Shown: positions 49,041 to 61,227 of the stretch, in pieces
Position numbering within the stretch: position 1 is the stretch's first letter
How the letters are laid out: each line of letters begins with the position of its first letter
NCBI GenBank assembly: GCA_002335605.1
Contig: BEDY01000001.1
Span: forward strand, 1,984,001 to 2,048,000
Direction: 5' to 3'
Length of the DNA: 64,000 nt
DNA from: Prillingera fragicola
Taxonomy: Eukaryota > Basidiomycota > Tremellomycetes > Trichosporonales > Trichosporonaceae
The notes under the pieces: generated by a model
Told to the model about the DNA's origin: nothing
The model's database searches: none
Seen by the model: the letters and a program-made list of their open reading frames with translations, nothing else
Made by a program: the position numbers and the translations under genes

Positions 49041-49474
49041 TCTTCCCACGCTAACCAGACTTTTATTCTTCATTCTTCAAGATGTACAGTCGTTGAGCAG
49101 CAACGTAGCTAGTGAGATGAAGTCCTTTTCGGAAAATGGCAATGACGACACTTTCGGACTCGGACTACATTTTGGACTGCCACGTACTCCCGTTTAACTC
49201 CATGGCTCCAAGGACGTATGACGGGTTCACACACTTTTCGCTGAGGTATGTGGAGCGTCCAACATGCGGAACTGTGATCCATGGGACAGCATCTGAAGGC
49301 CGAGGAGGAGTAATAGTGCGTGGGATTCCGCGACGACCACAGAAGAGGATCCCGAGGATGTCGATCATATACAGGGAAGGACTGCCCAGTGCCGTACTGG
49401 GCCAGAAGGGGTGTAAACCTTCGGTCCGACTGCCTGGGGCGGGTTCGTGGGATCTGCGACAGAAGGTCGTAATC

Positions 49475-49492
49475 TCGGAGGCACGCCTCCGA
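49475..49492. repeat. Short inverted repeat
   Basis: TCGGAGGC, two bases, then GCCTCCGA: a perfect 8-bp inverted repeat. No T-run or coding context gives it a role. Confidence 0.6.
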
Positions 49493-51317
49493 CTTCAAGT
49501 CCCCGCAAGGTCGACCCGACATCCCCAAAAAAAGCTTGGTGGCATGTGGAGTGGGGCCACCACTGTACCCGGCGGCATCGGAGCCAACCTTGCCACTCTT
49601 GGCCTCGTGGCTCTGGAGTAAACGGGCCGTTTCTCGGTCCATTTTCAACCTCCGCCGTCCCACCCACAATTCATAATCCTTGGCTGCACACTCTCGCATG
49701 ACCTGACCGCATTCCCACTTGCAGATGCCTTGCAAGTCGTACCGGTGTCTGATGCCATCCAGAAGGGTGCAACCCCGTGAATCGCTGCCTCTTCTCCAGT
49801 GTGGCCAAGACCCGTCCAAAACCTGCACCAGTGCAACAGCCAGTCACATGTGTTAGAATGCACCGAAACTATCGCTGCCCAGAGTCGACGAGGCTGTGCG
49901 TGACCGACTTCTGCGCCGCCATTCGTCGTCTCCAGGGGTGTCTCTATGGTGACTAGCATAAGCGAAGTCAGGGGTAGCAAACACCACTACTGGTGCTGCA
50001 TGTGTGCGCGGAACAGGACGGAAAGGTCAAGCAGCCAAGGTGTGCGATCGGGGGGTGCCTTCTCCTACCACTGGAAACGCGCACAAAAGGCACTCTGGGA
50101 AGAACGGTACCCAGGCAGTGGATCGGTGAGATCTGTCCGCGTCGAGGATCAGAGCTGGAGGGGGTTGTTGTGAGTGTTGGGTAAAAACCATGTGGGGAGT
50201 TGGTTGGCCCGTGTCAGGTCGGGAGACCTGCGTACATACGTCTGTGATGGTGCGACCTCTACCAGATCACTTGCAGGTGCCTCGCCGGGGAAACGGCGCC
50301 GGTTATCTGGAGGTACCACTCGTGCGCCCCCCGGGAAAAGATGCCCAATCCCGAGTCATTAACCGGACAACCGCAGAGGAGGAGGTGCTGGCTGACTAGG
50401 CCGGGTGTAAACACTCGGGGGTGCTCCGGGTTCCAGCTTGCTTTTCCCGCAGTCGATCGAACTCTGAGACAGGAACGACCAATGTGGGGCCTTTTCGAGA
50501 CGCACTTCGAATGCATGTGACAGACCGACGACGTCGTACACGTTCTGCTAGTTCTGCGGATCTGCGGAGGCTTGCAACGCAGGGCACGATGACGGGTACG
50601 CAAGGGCATACGAGCGTACGCACGCGCACCAGTGATGGAGACATTCAAAGGAGAGAGCGCCACTGATCCGATCCGAGTTTCCGGACTTGAATGGTGGCGT
50701 TGAAAGAGAGTTGGACCGAAACGATCACTTGTGGAATCGGACTGCACAGGATCTTGGCGCACCTCTGGCGTCTCGCTTGCAGTTTATTCGTCTGGGCCGT
50801 CTAATTCCCGCCAAACGTCAACGTCCATCTGGTACATTTCACGCACAAAACGTCATGGCTGGTCGTCGGTCTAACCCCGACGGACTGCCCGACCGAGGAC
50901 CAGGGAGGACAGGAACCGATCATAGTTTTCTTTTTTAGAACCGTTCCTGACGATCACTTGAGCTGGCCACATGTCAGCCAAGCGCCAGGTACTAGCTGGG
51001 AGAGCCAACCTTGTCGATCTGTACAGACCGCTTCTACTGGATCAAACGTGAGTGGCTTGTTTGTACTGTGGCACTGTGCCCCCCCCCCTTGGGTGCATCG
51101 TCGACGTTGTCCATTCGACAATCCCGCACGTACGGCAAGCCCAGAGGTCCAAATTCTTAGACAGGGACTGTATGCAATCGCGGCACGCCAGACATCGGAT
51201 TTACAGCAGACGCAGAATGTAGGCAGTATTGTTCGTACCGGATGACGAGACGTTGAGAGCTCGAATTCCGACTTTCGGGCCAACGTCACGCACTACTGGA
51301 CTGTGACGAGTGACAGC

Positions 51318-51353
51318 GCGAGAGGAGACGGGATGGCGAGAGGAGACGGGATG
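51318..51353 (+). repeat. 18-bp perfect tandem duplication
   Basis: GCGAGAGGAGACGGGATG is present twice without a gap. It sits in the gene-poor block. Confidence 0.85.
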
Positions 51354-54300
51354 GCATTGCGTTGTTCACGGCAAGCTCGTGCGCACCACCATGGCTTACA
51401 AGCCAAGGGGGTTATGGACAAGGTCTGTTGCCACATCCGTGGCTCGTGGTACGGCCATTATGGCCAACGTCCGTGAACGTCACGCCGCCCTGTGCAATGC
51501 ACAGACCAGGCGGAAAGCTGTTAACCGGCCAACTCATACAGAATCGATGTGCTTCATGCATAGCCGGGTGTGCTCGGACATTGACGTGGCCACCAATGGA
51601 AAGCCCGTGACTATGGAACGGAGTTGTTCCGTTGTTCCGTCCCAACACGACCTTGAACCCAACCTTGTCCGGCAGAGTGGACAGTACGGGATTTCATCCG
51701 TATTCCTGCGGACAGACACGGCCGCTCGGTCCTGTTTCTGGCTGTTGCTTCTCTCGTCAGAAGCGACGACTCCGTCCACTTCGCCGGGCATTGCGGGCGT
51801 GACATATGGCTCGTGGCACTTCTTTGCAGACGGAGAGACAAGGGGCAGAACTGTTGTGATATCTAGGGAGCTTGAGACTGGTGTGAGTGCGAGACGCAAC
51901 TGCACTGAACTCGCAAATAACTTTGGGGTTGGTGGCGCTTCAGGAGTTGAGCCGAATGGACGCTGCTGGGCATGTTTCGGTTTACTGGGTCAACAACACT
52001 CCGAGAACACTTCTAGTCCTTGTTACGGCCGAGCTGGATAGGTTCACCCGCACACATGCTCACATCCAGTGTGGGGGTGGTGGCGGTGAGGCTTTTCGCC
52101 AAGCCAGGCCACCAGTTTCGTGGGAATATGGGACGTGCGAGACTATTCCTCCAGGGATGGGTTGGTAAGCTGGTGTTGCATGTTGAGATGACCCTGGAGC
52201 TCGCAACTGGCTGCAGGTTTGATCTTTTGATCTGTGCTGCCATGCTTCACTGCCCGCAGTCGCAGTGCACCATGGTATTCCGAACAGACAGGCATTAGGA
52301 CTGTTAGGGCATAGGGTTAACAACCTTTTTGCCTCTCCCTGAATCCCGGTCTTAGATTCAGTGATGACACGGCCGTAGCTTATCCCGTCTTCGTACGAGA
52401 AGCCGTAGGAGTATTAAGAAGATGTTCATGCTCAAGTCAAGCCCATATGCGTGGAGGAACGTGGAGACCCAGAGGTTCGATTAGCTGCCAGCTTTTCGGA
52501 CAGTAGGACGAAGGGATCTCGTCTTGTGGCACATGCAGTGCGCACTGCTCGCCGCTTTGCCAGGATCCGCGTTGCCTTGGCCGTCCATCTTAACAGCGCT
52601 GTTGTGACACGGTCCTTGTTGCTCGCACGATTAGTCACCACGACCCAGAGCCGACTGCCATATAACGCGAACCTGACTCGAGGGCCCAGGCAAACTGTGT
52701 CACTCGGTTCCACGCTGGTCCCATCGATGTGAGACGCTCGCTCCCTTGGCAAGTTAGTCACACGATGATCTCTCTCCTTGCGGCCGAGGTCATTGGCGGC
52801 GAGGACGCTGACATGTTACCACGCTGTTGCATGCCAAAATAATGTAGACGGCCAAATATTTCACCGTCTGCAATGTTATCTGCCTCCGTCTCGTCCGGCG
52901 GTTCTGTTAAATCTGTTAGTGTCCCTCGGTTGATTTGGGCACATGTCCATCTCTCCAGGGTAGTTAACAGCAGCTGGACAGCTGGGCGGCAGCGCCGCCG
53001 CTCTTCTCTTCGGAGCACCCGACCACGCTCATCGGGCCGTCCGAAGACCAACTAGCCCGAGCCCGACATAGCTTGCCGCCCGAGGCTCAGTAGAGAAGTT
53101 CAGGGCACAGAGGGTAAATGCCCTGCAGGGCAACTTGAATCTCTTCTATAGATCTATCCAGTAGTGCGTATTCTTGAGCTTGATGCTGCCTACATGCGTA
53201 CATGAAGATGTGTACGTGTGTGCAGCAGTAGTCGATGAGACGCCACTATGAAAGCCCTCCATATGTGATCTGCTCGGCAGGGAATACGGGAAACCGGGGC
53301 AAGAACGGCTTGCTGGGTTTCCAGTACCGGCAGCTGGGATCAGTGCCCTTCCGTGTCACGATTCCGATGGGCTCGGGTGGCCTCCTAAACGTCGCAAGCT
53401 TGTGTGTGTGCGCAGTTCAACTGGACATGTCGAGAACGCCTCATAGAGGTACATCATCGATGGCGGCGCCATCAGGATCTTTCGGACCACCGTGAACGGA
53501 GATCTGATCTTGCTGGGGACGACGTTTGTAACTCGGACATGCTGCGTCGGCATCGTCGCTCTCGGTCTGTCGCGTCAGCCACACGAGATGTCATGCCTCA
53601 GCGATGTTGCAACTGTAATACTGATGCCAAGAGCTGTAGATTCGGGGGAGAGAGACTGTTCCCACCGGGATCTCACCGGGTGGATACCAAGGCTGGGCAT
53701 TGAACTGCGCAGCGTCACACCCTCTTCCGCAGGATGTCCGCATGTAAATGTCCTAAAGCGCCTCTTCTGTAAGGCCTTTTTGGGTGCGATCGCGCGTACC
53801 AGAAGACCACGACCGGGTTCTACGTGGAACTTCCTTTGGCCTTGGCACACGCGCACACGACGACTAGTAATAGACAAATATTAGTGTACGGCGCCCGACC
53901 TCCGAACTCCTCGGTATTCACACAAGCTCGGGTAGTAGATTACAACGATTAGTGCGGTCTCGAGTGGCCATGTAGTAGCTCGTCTATTGAGGGGCGCGGC
54001 CTGAGTGAGATCTTCGGAGCATGCATGCACGCTACCATGCAAGGAATTGGTTCACATTAGAATTGCTGATGCATCACGGTAGAACTGTTTTGGCCACCAA
54101 GCGTTGTCTCGCCGGCCCGGCGGTGCTCGACCCGGTGCTAAGAGTGAGACTGTGTCGCGCATATGTAACGACCGGTACGCGTGTTCGTGCCATGCAAGCG
54201 CGTGTGCGGGCGCGTGGCCCCTCATGCAACATGTGTAACCGGTGGCCGACGTGTCGTGTGAATCAGGATGCATGGACCCCGCTCGCTCGTCGTGTCATGT

Positions 54301-56855
54301 CTTGGTGGTCTTGGTGTCTTGGAATCAGCCTACTCTCAAGTGGGGTCGTGCGGTGGTGGGTACGTGTACAGCATACTCGGCCCATCCCCGGACCGCGCCG
54401 GGAAAGGCGGGGGCACACAGCCAGTCGTGTGCTTGGTTCATCCGTAGCAGTAGTAGACGTCGGCCCATGATTGGGACCAGGGATGGATTGCAGATGCTGC
54501 GCGGCTAGGGTTGGGTGCGGTTGTGCATGTGAGTGGGTCTTGGCTGTACGGGCCGTGGGGTTTGCATGCACACAAGCCAGCCAGCCAGCTCCACATTCTG
54601 ACATTCGCCCTATCAAACGGTTACTAACACTGGCCACTGCCGGTGCCGAGGAACAAGGTTGTTGACAGAGTTCACAAAAAACGAGTGGGACGCCCTGCTC
54701 AAACTGAGCTTGTTTAGTGGGAGTACGTGTGGTCCAATTGGCCATGTGCCAATCCCGTTCCCTGTCATTGCAATGTCTGATTCCTGTTCACAAGACGCGT
54801 GAGAGACATTCCTTGTCGCCATGTGCCTCATGTTGAGATGAACGACGGTTAGCGATTGTGGCTCGCGTCGTCACGTTTCGAGAAGGGTTGCACTCAAGTG
54901 CCCATTGGCCTTGACGCTGGCTCTCACACCACCTCTACACCTGCAATGTCTTTCCTTGTGATCTGTTTCACTTGTAGTAGAAACGCTTGTTCCACTCGAT
55001 CCGTTTAGAGTAGCAATTGATAACCGGAACGCCTCAGTAGTTGACAGCCTCGAACGAACGACGTATCGTGGCAGTGACTACCCAGCAACGAAGAATGCTA
55101 GATAGGCATGCAAGCTCCAGATCTCCCCAACTCTATAGACATCGACGAAGACGGCGGCGTGACCTCGAGGCACTGTTCCTGTTCCTGCAACTGTTCCCCT
55201 GCTCTCCCCCTCGCCGAACCTACTGCGGTCTTGCGGCTAGCACAGTCCGTGTCCAGCGCGGCGTAACGGTCGGTGCGAAAAGCTGCTGTTCATGCAGCCC
55301 CAAAGCGCCGCAGCCCTTTGCAGTCGCATCAGGCCTGCCGACGGTGGCTGCACACTGCGACGACCGACAAACGGCACACCTGTTTGTGGAGCGTCATCCG
55401 TCAGTGACGCCCTCGGAAATTGAACTCTACTTGCTTGTGTTCCGCTTTTCAAGCTCAGATTGTAGGTTTCATAGGTGCCCAGTGTCCCTGTTTGGCCTTG
55501 CTTTGGTGGGACAACGTTAGTACCCCACTGCAAAGTTGGGCTGGCCTTGTCCAGCACCATGTAGATTCCGTGTACCCTCATCTTGCAGTCATGAGGAACA
55601 AATGCTGGTTCCCATGTTGAGGTCCCGTGCGAGCGCTGACAGCTGGGCAGCTGGCCGTCTTGTTGGTCTGTTACTCGCTATCCAACTAAGCTCAACACTA
55701 GTGCCTGTAAAAAGGCACAACGGCCGACATGCCGACGACGAGCTGGATCAACGTTAGTGACGTAAGGGACATAAGAGGTGAAGGAGACTTCCAAGAGAGG
55801 CAACCTACCAGAACTTTGTTTGTTCTGTGCTCCTGAGCAGACCTCGGGTCCTGTCCAGCTGCAGTAGACTCTGTATTGGGGTACATTCTTCACTAAAAGA
55901 TGTCGCATTGTTGGGTCGGACATGCACAGCGGTCGGCAAAGAGTCTCGTTTACGGCTTTGGTACTGTACATTGAAAGGCACATTGTCGTACGAACTGGCT
56001 GTCACCTTGGCACGAACAGTTGCACCCCCGTACCTATGTGAGTGCGTTGTGGCAAACACGTACCAGACGTCCTTGCAGATCACCATGGCAAGCTTCCAAG
56101 CCTCTCCCTATCACCTCACCCTGTCCCGAAAGCAAGCCACGACGTCCGTCCAGGTCTTCAAGCGCAGCGAGCGGCTGACCCCCACGCAAAATTTGAAACC
56201 TCCTACCCGAGGAATATCTTCCAGACCCGTTGCCCAGCCCCGACTGCCGGCATGGCCCTTCAGGAGTCTGCCGACGACGAAAGCTTAATGCTCCAGCGAC
56301 CAGCCATGATGGCGACGACCGACCGGCGGCCGCCGTACGTGTTTTTTGCAGTGGGGAAACCAGCCCGCCCTCGGCCGGATTGTTCGGTGTTGGGGCTTGC
56401 ATGGCCGCCTTCAGGATGTGGTTGGTGGCAAACCGACATGGAGGCTTTGTGGCTGTGGGGAAGCCATGTGTGTTTTTGGAGTGCGTCGCAGAACTACGTG
56501 CAGCAGAGGTCGTCTTGCGTGTGTCTCAGAACCACGTACAGCACTGGTAGCCATGCCAACGACAGTTGCGCGACTCCCTGCTGAGGGAGTCGCAACAAAG
56601 TTTGGGTGTGGCGTTGAACTTTCCGGTGGTGGCGGTTCCGACGGACTTCAGGTTTGCGCTCAAGTTGTGCTTCACGTTTCGTGAGTTCAAGAATGTATAG
56701 CATCCAAATGTCTGTAGATGACTCTAGTGTACAATCTAATTATCCGTCCACAACAAAAACAAAGATACGATGACAAAATAAACCTCGCGCGGAGTGTGTT
56801 GCGCGAGTCCGATGCAAGCAGGAGGTGCCACTCCCATTTCGATTCCAAGAGCCGC

Positions 56856-59800
56856 TTAGTGGGCAGTCACCTTGGCGTTGTTGTTCTGAGCGGGCATGTC
56901 GCTGGTGACGTTGAAGAGGCATGGGCTCTCGGTGTCACCCTCGTTGGGGATGACCGGGCGGTTGTACTGGGGGGTAGTACTACCGGATGGTGCGTCACGC
57001 GACGACACGGTGCGAACGTCGGTGCGGCTGCGGAAGGCGCCAGCAATCTTGCCAAGGAAGGTCGAAGCACGACGCTTGGGCTCCTTCTGAGGAGTGTTCA
57101 GATACTCCTGGCCACTGACGCGGCCAACCGAGTGGCTGCGGTCCTGGGCGTAGGTAGGCGTCAGAAAGCCAGGCGAGTCCTGCCCTGCTCCGGTGACGGG
57201 AGGCTGGAGAGGAGTGGGCAGGCGCTTGTTCATGCGGTTGGCCTGGGGAGGCGACTGGGAGGGCTCCTGGAAAGTCGCCGCCTGGTCGAGGACCGGGGTG
57301 CCGACGTCGGTGCGGATCTCGTGAGACTGCTCCGAGCCCGAAGACGATTCTCCGGCCTCAGCCGAGCTGCGGGTGAGGGGAGGAACGGAAGCGGCAAAGT
57401 CGATGAGGAGACCCTGCGAGGTCGCCATGGACGAAGGGGTCTGAAGACCGACCCACGACCACTCCTCACCGCGGACCCATCCGGGGGCGTCGTCAAACTG
57501 AGCAGTCTCCTCCTCGTCGGGGACGGCGTGCATGCGGTGGGCGACAAAGCGGGTAGGGGTGCTGTCGGCCTTGACCTTGCGGACGAACTTGATGCGACGA
57601 GTGTGGTAGCGCTGCGAGCGAGCGGGGTGGAATGAGTCCAGCAGCATCTGCGACAGCTCCTCGTGGCGGTAGTTGACCAGAGGAGTGTGGTCAACAGTCT
57701 GGTAGCGGCGCTGCTTGTTCTCGCACATGCGGCCAATGAGAGTGCTGCTCTGCTGCGACTGCGAGACACCGGCAATGGGCTTGGTCCAGGGAGCCGAGGG
57801 GAACTGGGTCGATCCAAGAGCAGTGCCGGGGGCGGTGGCAAGGCTGCGGACGTACTCGGTGATGAGGCTCTCCGAGGTCGCGGCGGGAATGTCGCGGTCA
57901 GTGACCACAACATCGACGAGGCCAAGCTCGCGGCCGCGGGCGGCACTGAGAGGGAGCATGTCCTTGACGAGGTGGGTGGCGACCGAGCGGCCACAGCGCT
58001 CGACGTACGAGTAGAGGTGGAACTCGGAGCCGTGGAGGCCCATGGCGCGGTAGGCCGGGTTGAGGACGACAGTGCCGGCCGAGACGACAACGTCACAGGC
58101 AGCAGCAAGAGCGACACCACCGGCAGCGGCATTGCCGCGGAGGCAGGCAACGGTGACGATGCCACGCTCGGTGAGGGAAGCACGGCCAGTGAGGAAGTCG
58201 GAGCGGGGCGAAGTCGAAACATCACCGGCAAGGAACTCGACAACGTCGTCAATGGCGTTGATGTTGGCCCAGGTCTCACGGCCGGGGTGCTCGGCGCTCT
58301 CGATAATGTTGAGAGCGACACCGTTCGAAAAGTAGCCGCCGCCCATGAGGGCAAGAGCCTTGACCTCACCGCGGGCGGGGTCGGCAGCCCACATGAGACC
58401 CTTGAGGAGGTGCTCGCAGCCAGTGGTTGAGAAGGCACCGTTGTAGAAGTCCCAGTAGACAAACTGGAGAATGGCCTCGCCCTCGGTGACGGAGCGGACA
58501 AAGACCTGCTGCCAGGTACCGGGAACCTCGGTAAAGTCCTCAATAGCCCACTCGGGGACGTTGGTGAGGCGCTCGCCCTCGCCGGCGGCGCGAAGAGCCT
58601 CGGCCATGGGGACCTTTGCGTTGAGGGCCGACGAGGTTGCAGTCTTGGGGAGACGGCCGTGGGTGAACCAGACGGCGACACCGCATCCGTAGGTGCAGTG
58701 GTCACCGTGACCGCAGTCGGCAGTCTTGAAGAGAACGGCACCGTCGCGGGTAGCGAGGGCCTTGCCGGCGGGAATGTCGGCCCACGACGAAGCGCCGGCG
58801 GCACGGATGAGGTTCTTGGGGATGGTCGACGGGGCGAGGTGGATGTGGGCGTCGTAGACAAACATGAACGACTTGGTCGTCTTGATAGTGCCTCCGGGCT
58901 GCGAGTCGCCGCAGTTGATAAGACGAGCCGTGTCGGCAGCAGTGTGCCTTGTCAGGTCGGGGCGGCGCTGTCCGGGCTTGATCTGGGGACGCTCACCGAG
59001 CGCGCCACCGAGGAAGGGCTTGCCCATGGAAACACACTCGACGGCCCACTTGGAGTCTGGGCGAACCATGACGCGCTGGTGACGGTGCGAGGGGTCCGGG
59101 AGCTTGGCATACGCGGCCGAAATGCGACTAAGGGCGGCAGTGATGGCGCGGACAGTAGCGCTGGTGACAGGACCCTGGTAGACGGTCGACTTTGTGATGC
59201 GAGCGACATCGGGCAGGGGGAACTGGTCAAAGGCCCAAACAGGCCCGCCGTCCATAGTGTTGTCGGCCTGGAGGACGGTGATGCCCCAGTGGGAGCGCTG
59301 CCTCTGGGCGATCGGGAGGGCCCGATCGCTCGGTGCCTGCAGCGCGGCGAGCGCAGTAGTGGCATCCGCGTCGAGGCCGCGGTCGCCCATGATGGCCCAG
59401 TCGATGGCAGCAGGTCCGGCATCGCCGGGGGGACCGGGGTGGACGATGAGGGTGAGGATCTGAAAGACGTCGTCAGCATCAATTGGTAACAGTGGTGGGA
59501 ACAAGGTTTGCAGTGGGGTGTCACCGCTACCCTGACGCGTGATGGTGACGCGCCACAGGTGAAAAGCGCCACCAATGTCCGGGGCGACTACTCACGTTGT
59601 CATAGATGACATCGGGCACCTTCTTGGTGAGGAAGGGGCAGATGATGACGTGGGGCGAGTGGGCCATGACGGCCGAGATCATGCCCTCATCGCTCAAAGC
59701 GAGCTCAATCGAGACACGCTCGCAGCCAATGTCGGAGAGGTAGGTCGCCACACGCTGGCTGAGCGAGTTGACGGCCGAGACGAGGAGGAGAATGCGCCAT

Positions 59801-59859
59801 TTCCTGACGTCCTCTGGCAAAGCAGGGAGGTCGGCGAGGTAACGAGTGGCAGTGGTCAT
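56856..59859 (-). CDS. HypX/HoxX-like formyltransferase and enoyl-CoA hydratase fusion
   Basis: Two-domain protein built like bacterial HypX, which makes CO from formyl-tetrahydrofolate through formyl-CoA for NiFe-hydrogenase. Exons in gene order: 59859-59596 and 59459-56856, 955 residues. N-terminal formyltransferase: WRILLLVSAVNSLSQRVATY, SPHVIICPFLTKKVP, LIVHPGPPGDAGPAAIDWAI and WGITVLQADNTMDGGPVWA, all HypX-type blocks with the His and Asp positions kept. A linker has YDAH and AVWFTHGRLP, plus a Cys/His cluster at residues 337-347. The hydratase part (about 420-630) begins FVYWDFYNGAFST, with MGGGYFSNGVALNIIES and LRGNAAAGGVALAAACD, then VVLNPAYRAMGLHGSEFHLY. It ends in the HypX-like RRIKFVRK, but a disordered Ser/Pro-rich tail of about 230 residues follows. 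No signal peptide. Fungi are not known to have NiFe hydrogenase, so its product or use here is open. Confidence 0.9.
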
Positions 59860-61227
59860 GGTGGAAGGAAGGTGTGTGGGGGGGGGAGAAGGCGGGGTAC
59901 AGTGTTTGGCAGGGAGGCAGGGAGGTGTTTTGTGGCGAGAGGCAAGTTGCTCTATGATTTTGGGCGAGACAAGTCAAAGTCTAGCAGATGTCGAAACAGT
60001 TGAAGGGGGAGAGTTCGTGGTGTACAGAGCAAAGTTGGGGAGCGGACGTGATGTCCTTATGTATACTGCGACGTTGTCAGCGGTTGGCCCATTTTTTCCC
60101 CTCCTTGGAGATTGCAGTGGTGGTAGTCGCCGACCTGGCCAAGGCATGCCGCGGCAGAGAATCTGGGCCTCTTCGCTCACGTTCCTCTGCTACCGAGCTT
60201 GCATTGCGACGAGCAGCCACGCGGAGAAAACTTACACGCTGAAACGGAACAGTGAACAGGAGACAAGGTTTGGTGGTGAAGGTTGTTGCACGTAATATAT
60301 ACGTCGTTCTGCATGTCGCAGTACGACCTGGATGTGAGGAGGGGGTGGTTTTGGGCACAATCTCGGCTCCAAGTCTGCTGTTACTCCTGAACCGCATCGT
60401 CGTCGCGCGGGTTAGGGAAGGAAGACACGAAAGGGATCCGGACAGCCGCCGACCGCATCTCTCGGGAGCGCTTCCACTCCTGTGGCATGGTACGGCAGGC
60501 CCGTGGCCTAGCCTTGGGGCCTGGCTGCACAGTTACGTCCTAGGCAACGATGCAGGAAAAAGAATGGTATCCAGGCTAACGTAACCGTCAATCGGCGCCA
60601 CTGAGACGTGCATTCTTTCCACAACTGGGGGTGCATGTGTGGGGCTGTCGTAGGTCTACAAGCGCGCGGTCAGGGATGCCGTTTTTTTGACCGAGTGGAT
60701 GGCATTGACGGGAGGCGCGGCGGGACAAGATCTCGTGTCGGGCAAACCGGGTCCATGTGGCGTCAGGAAGTCAGGGTGCATGGAAAAGTGCCATGTTTTC
60801 TAATCGCTGTCGCTGTCGACCTGCGTCGTAAGCCACTGCCGTCACCGCAAAGCTGGCACGCCTAACACGAAAAAGACAATCTCGCGACCACCGCATGGCA
60901 AAAGCCTGCGATAACCGGACGACGATCATTCCTCGGCTCAACCCCTGGTCCTGGCTGCGACTTTGTCGCAACAACCAGCTTGAATCAACTGTTGCACTTA
61001 CCAGTTTTGCACCACGAGTCTTGTTTGCCGGTTTTGAAAAGCTGCGACGACTGTCAGTGCCATGCACGCACTCCCCCTTGCTGCATCTCGCCTTCAGGAC
61101 CCCAGATCAAACAGCCACCAGCAACCAAACAGCATACCACGCCTCCGCCGCCCCCAACTCTTCGGCTCAACCTGTCGTTGCCATGGCGATGGCCGGAAGA
61201 TCGTCGTCCGCTAGGAACCGGTCCAAC
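59860..61227. other. Intergenic region between the HypX-like and MRE11 genes
   Basis: 1.37 kb: promoter of the HypX-like gene (a run of ten G at about 59880-59887, complementary to its leader) and 3' flank of MRE11. Open frames such as 60252-60584 and 60608-60865 are not supported. No RNA gene seen. Confidence 0.5.

Larger units (their letters stand above)
47053..56855. other. Gene-poor block of 9.8 kb
   Basis: No gene could be supported on either strand. Every open frame (for example 49109-49828 minus, 51310-52041 plus, 53492-53884 plus) has odd Cys/Trp/His-rich composition, no domain, no consistent splice joins. I looked for reverse transcriptase (YxDD), integrase, transposase and helicase motifs, and for rRNA or tRNA, and found none. 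Short tandem duplications occur at 48981-49040 and 51318-51353, and a small hairpin at 49475-49492. Base composition is more even than in the genes. The first kilobase (47053-48000) is presumably the Stealth gene's promoter. Possible readings are old degenerate transposon sequence, a centromere or subtelomere flank, or a long noncoding transcription unit. Confidence 0.6.

Noticed and set aside
49109..49828. 239-codon minus-strand frame in the gene-poor block
   Set aside because: No domain, no splice joins, many Cys, Trp and His, and an equally long frame on the other strand; treated as noise.
51310..52041. 243-codon plus-strand frame in the gene-poor block
   Set aside because: Starts in an 18-bp tandem duplication and shows no family motif.
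57230..58861. 543-codon Ser/Pro/Arg-rich frame
   Set aside because: Shadow of the HypX-like gene in another frame on the same strand.
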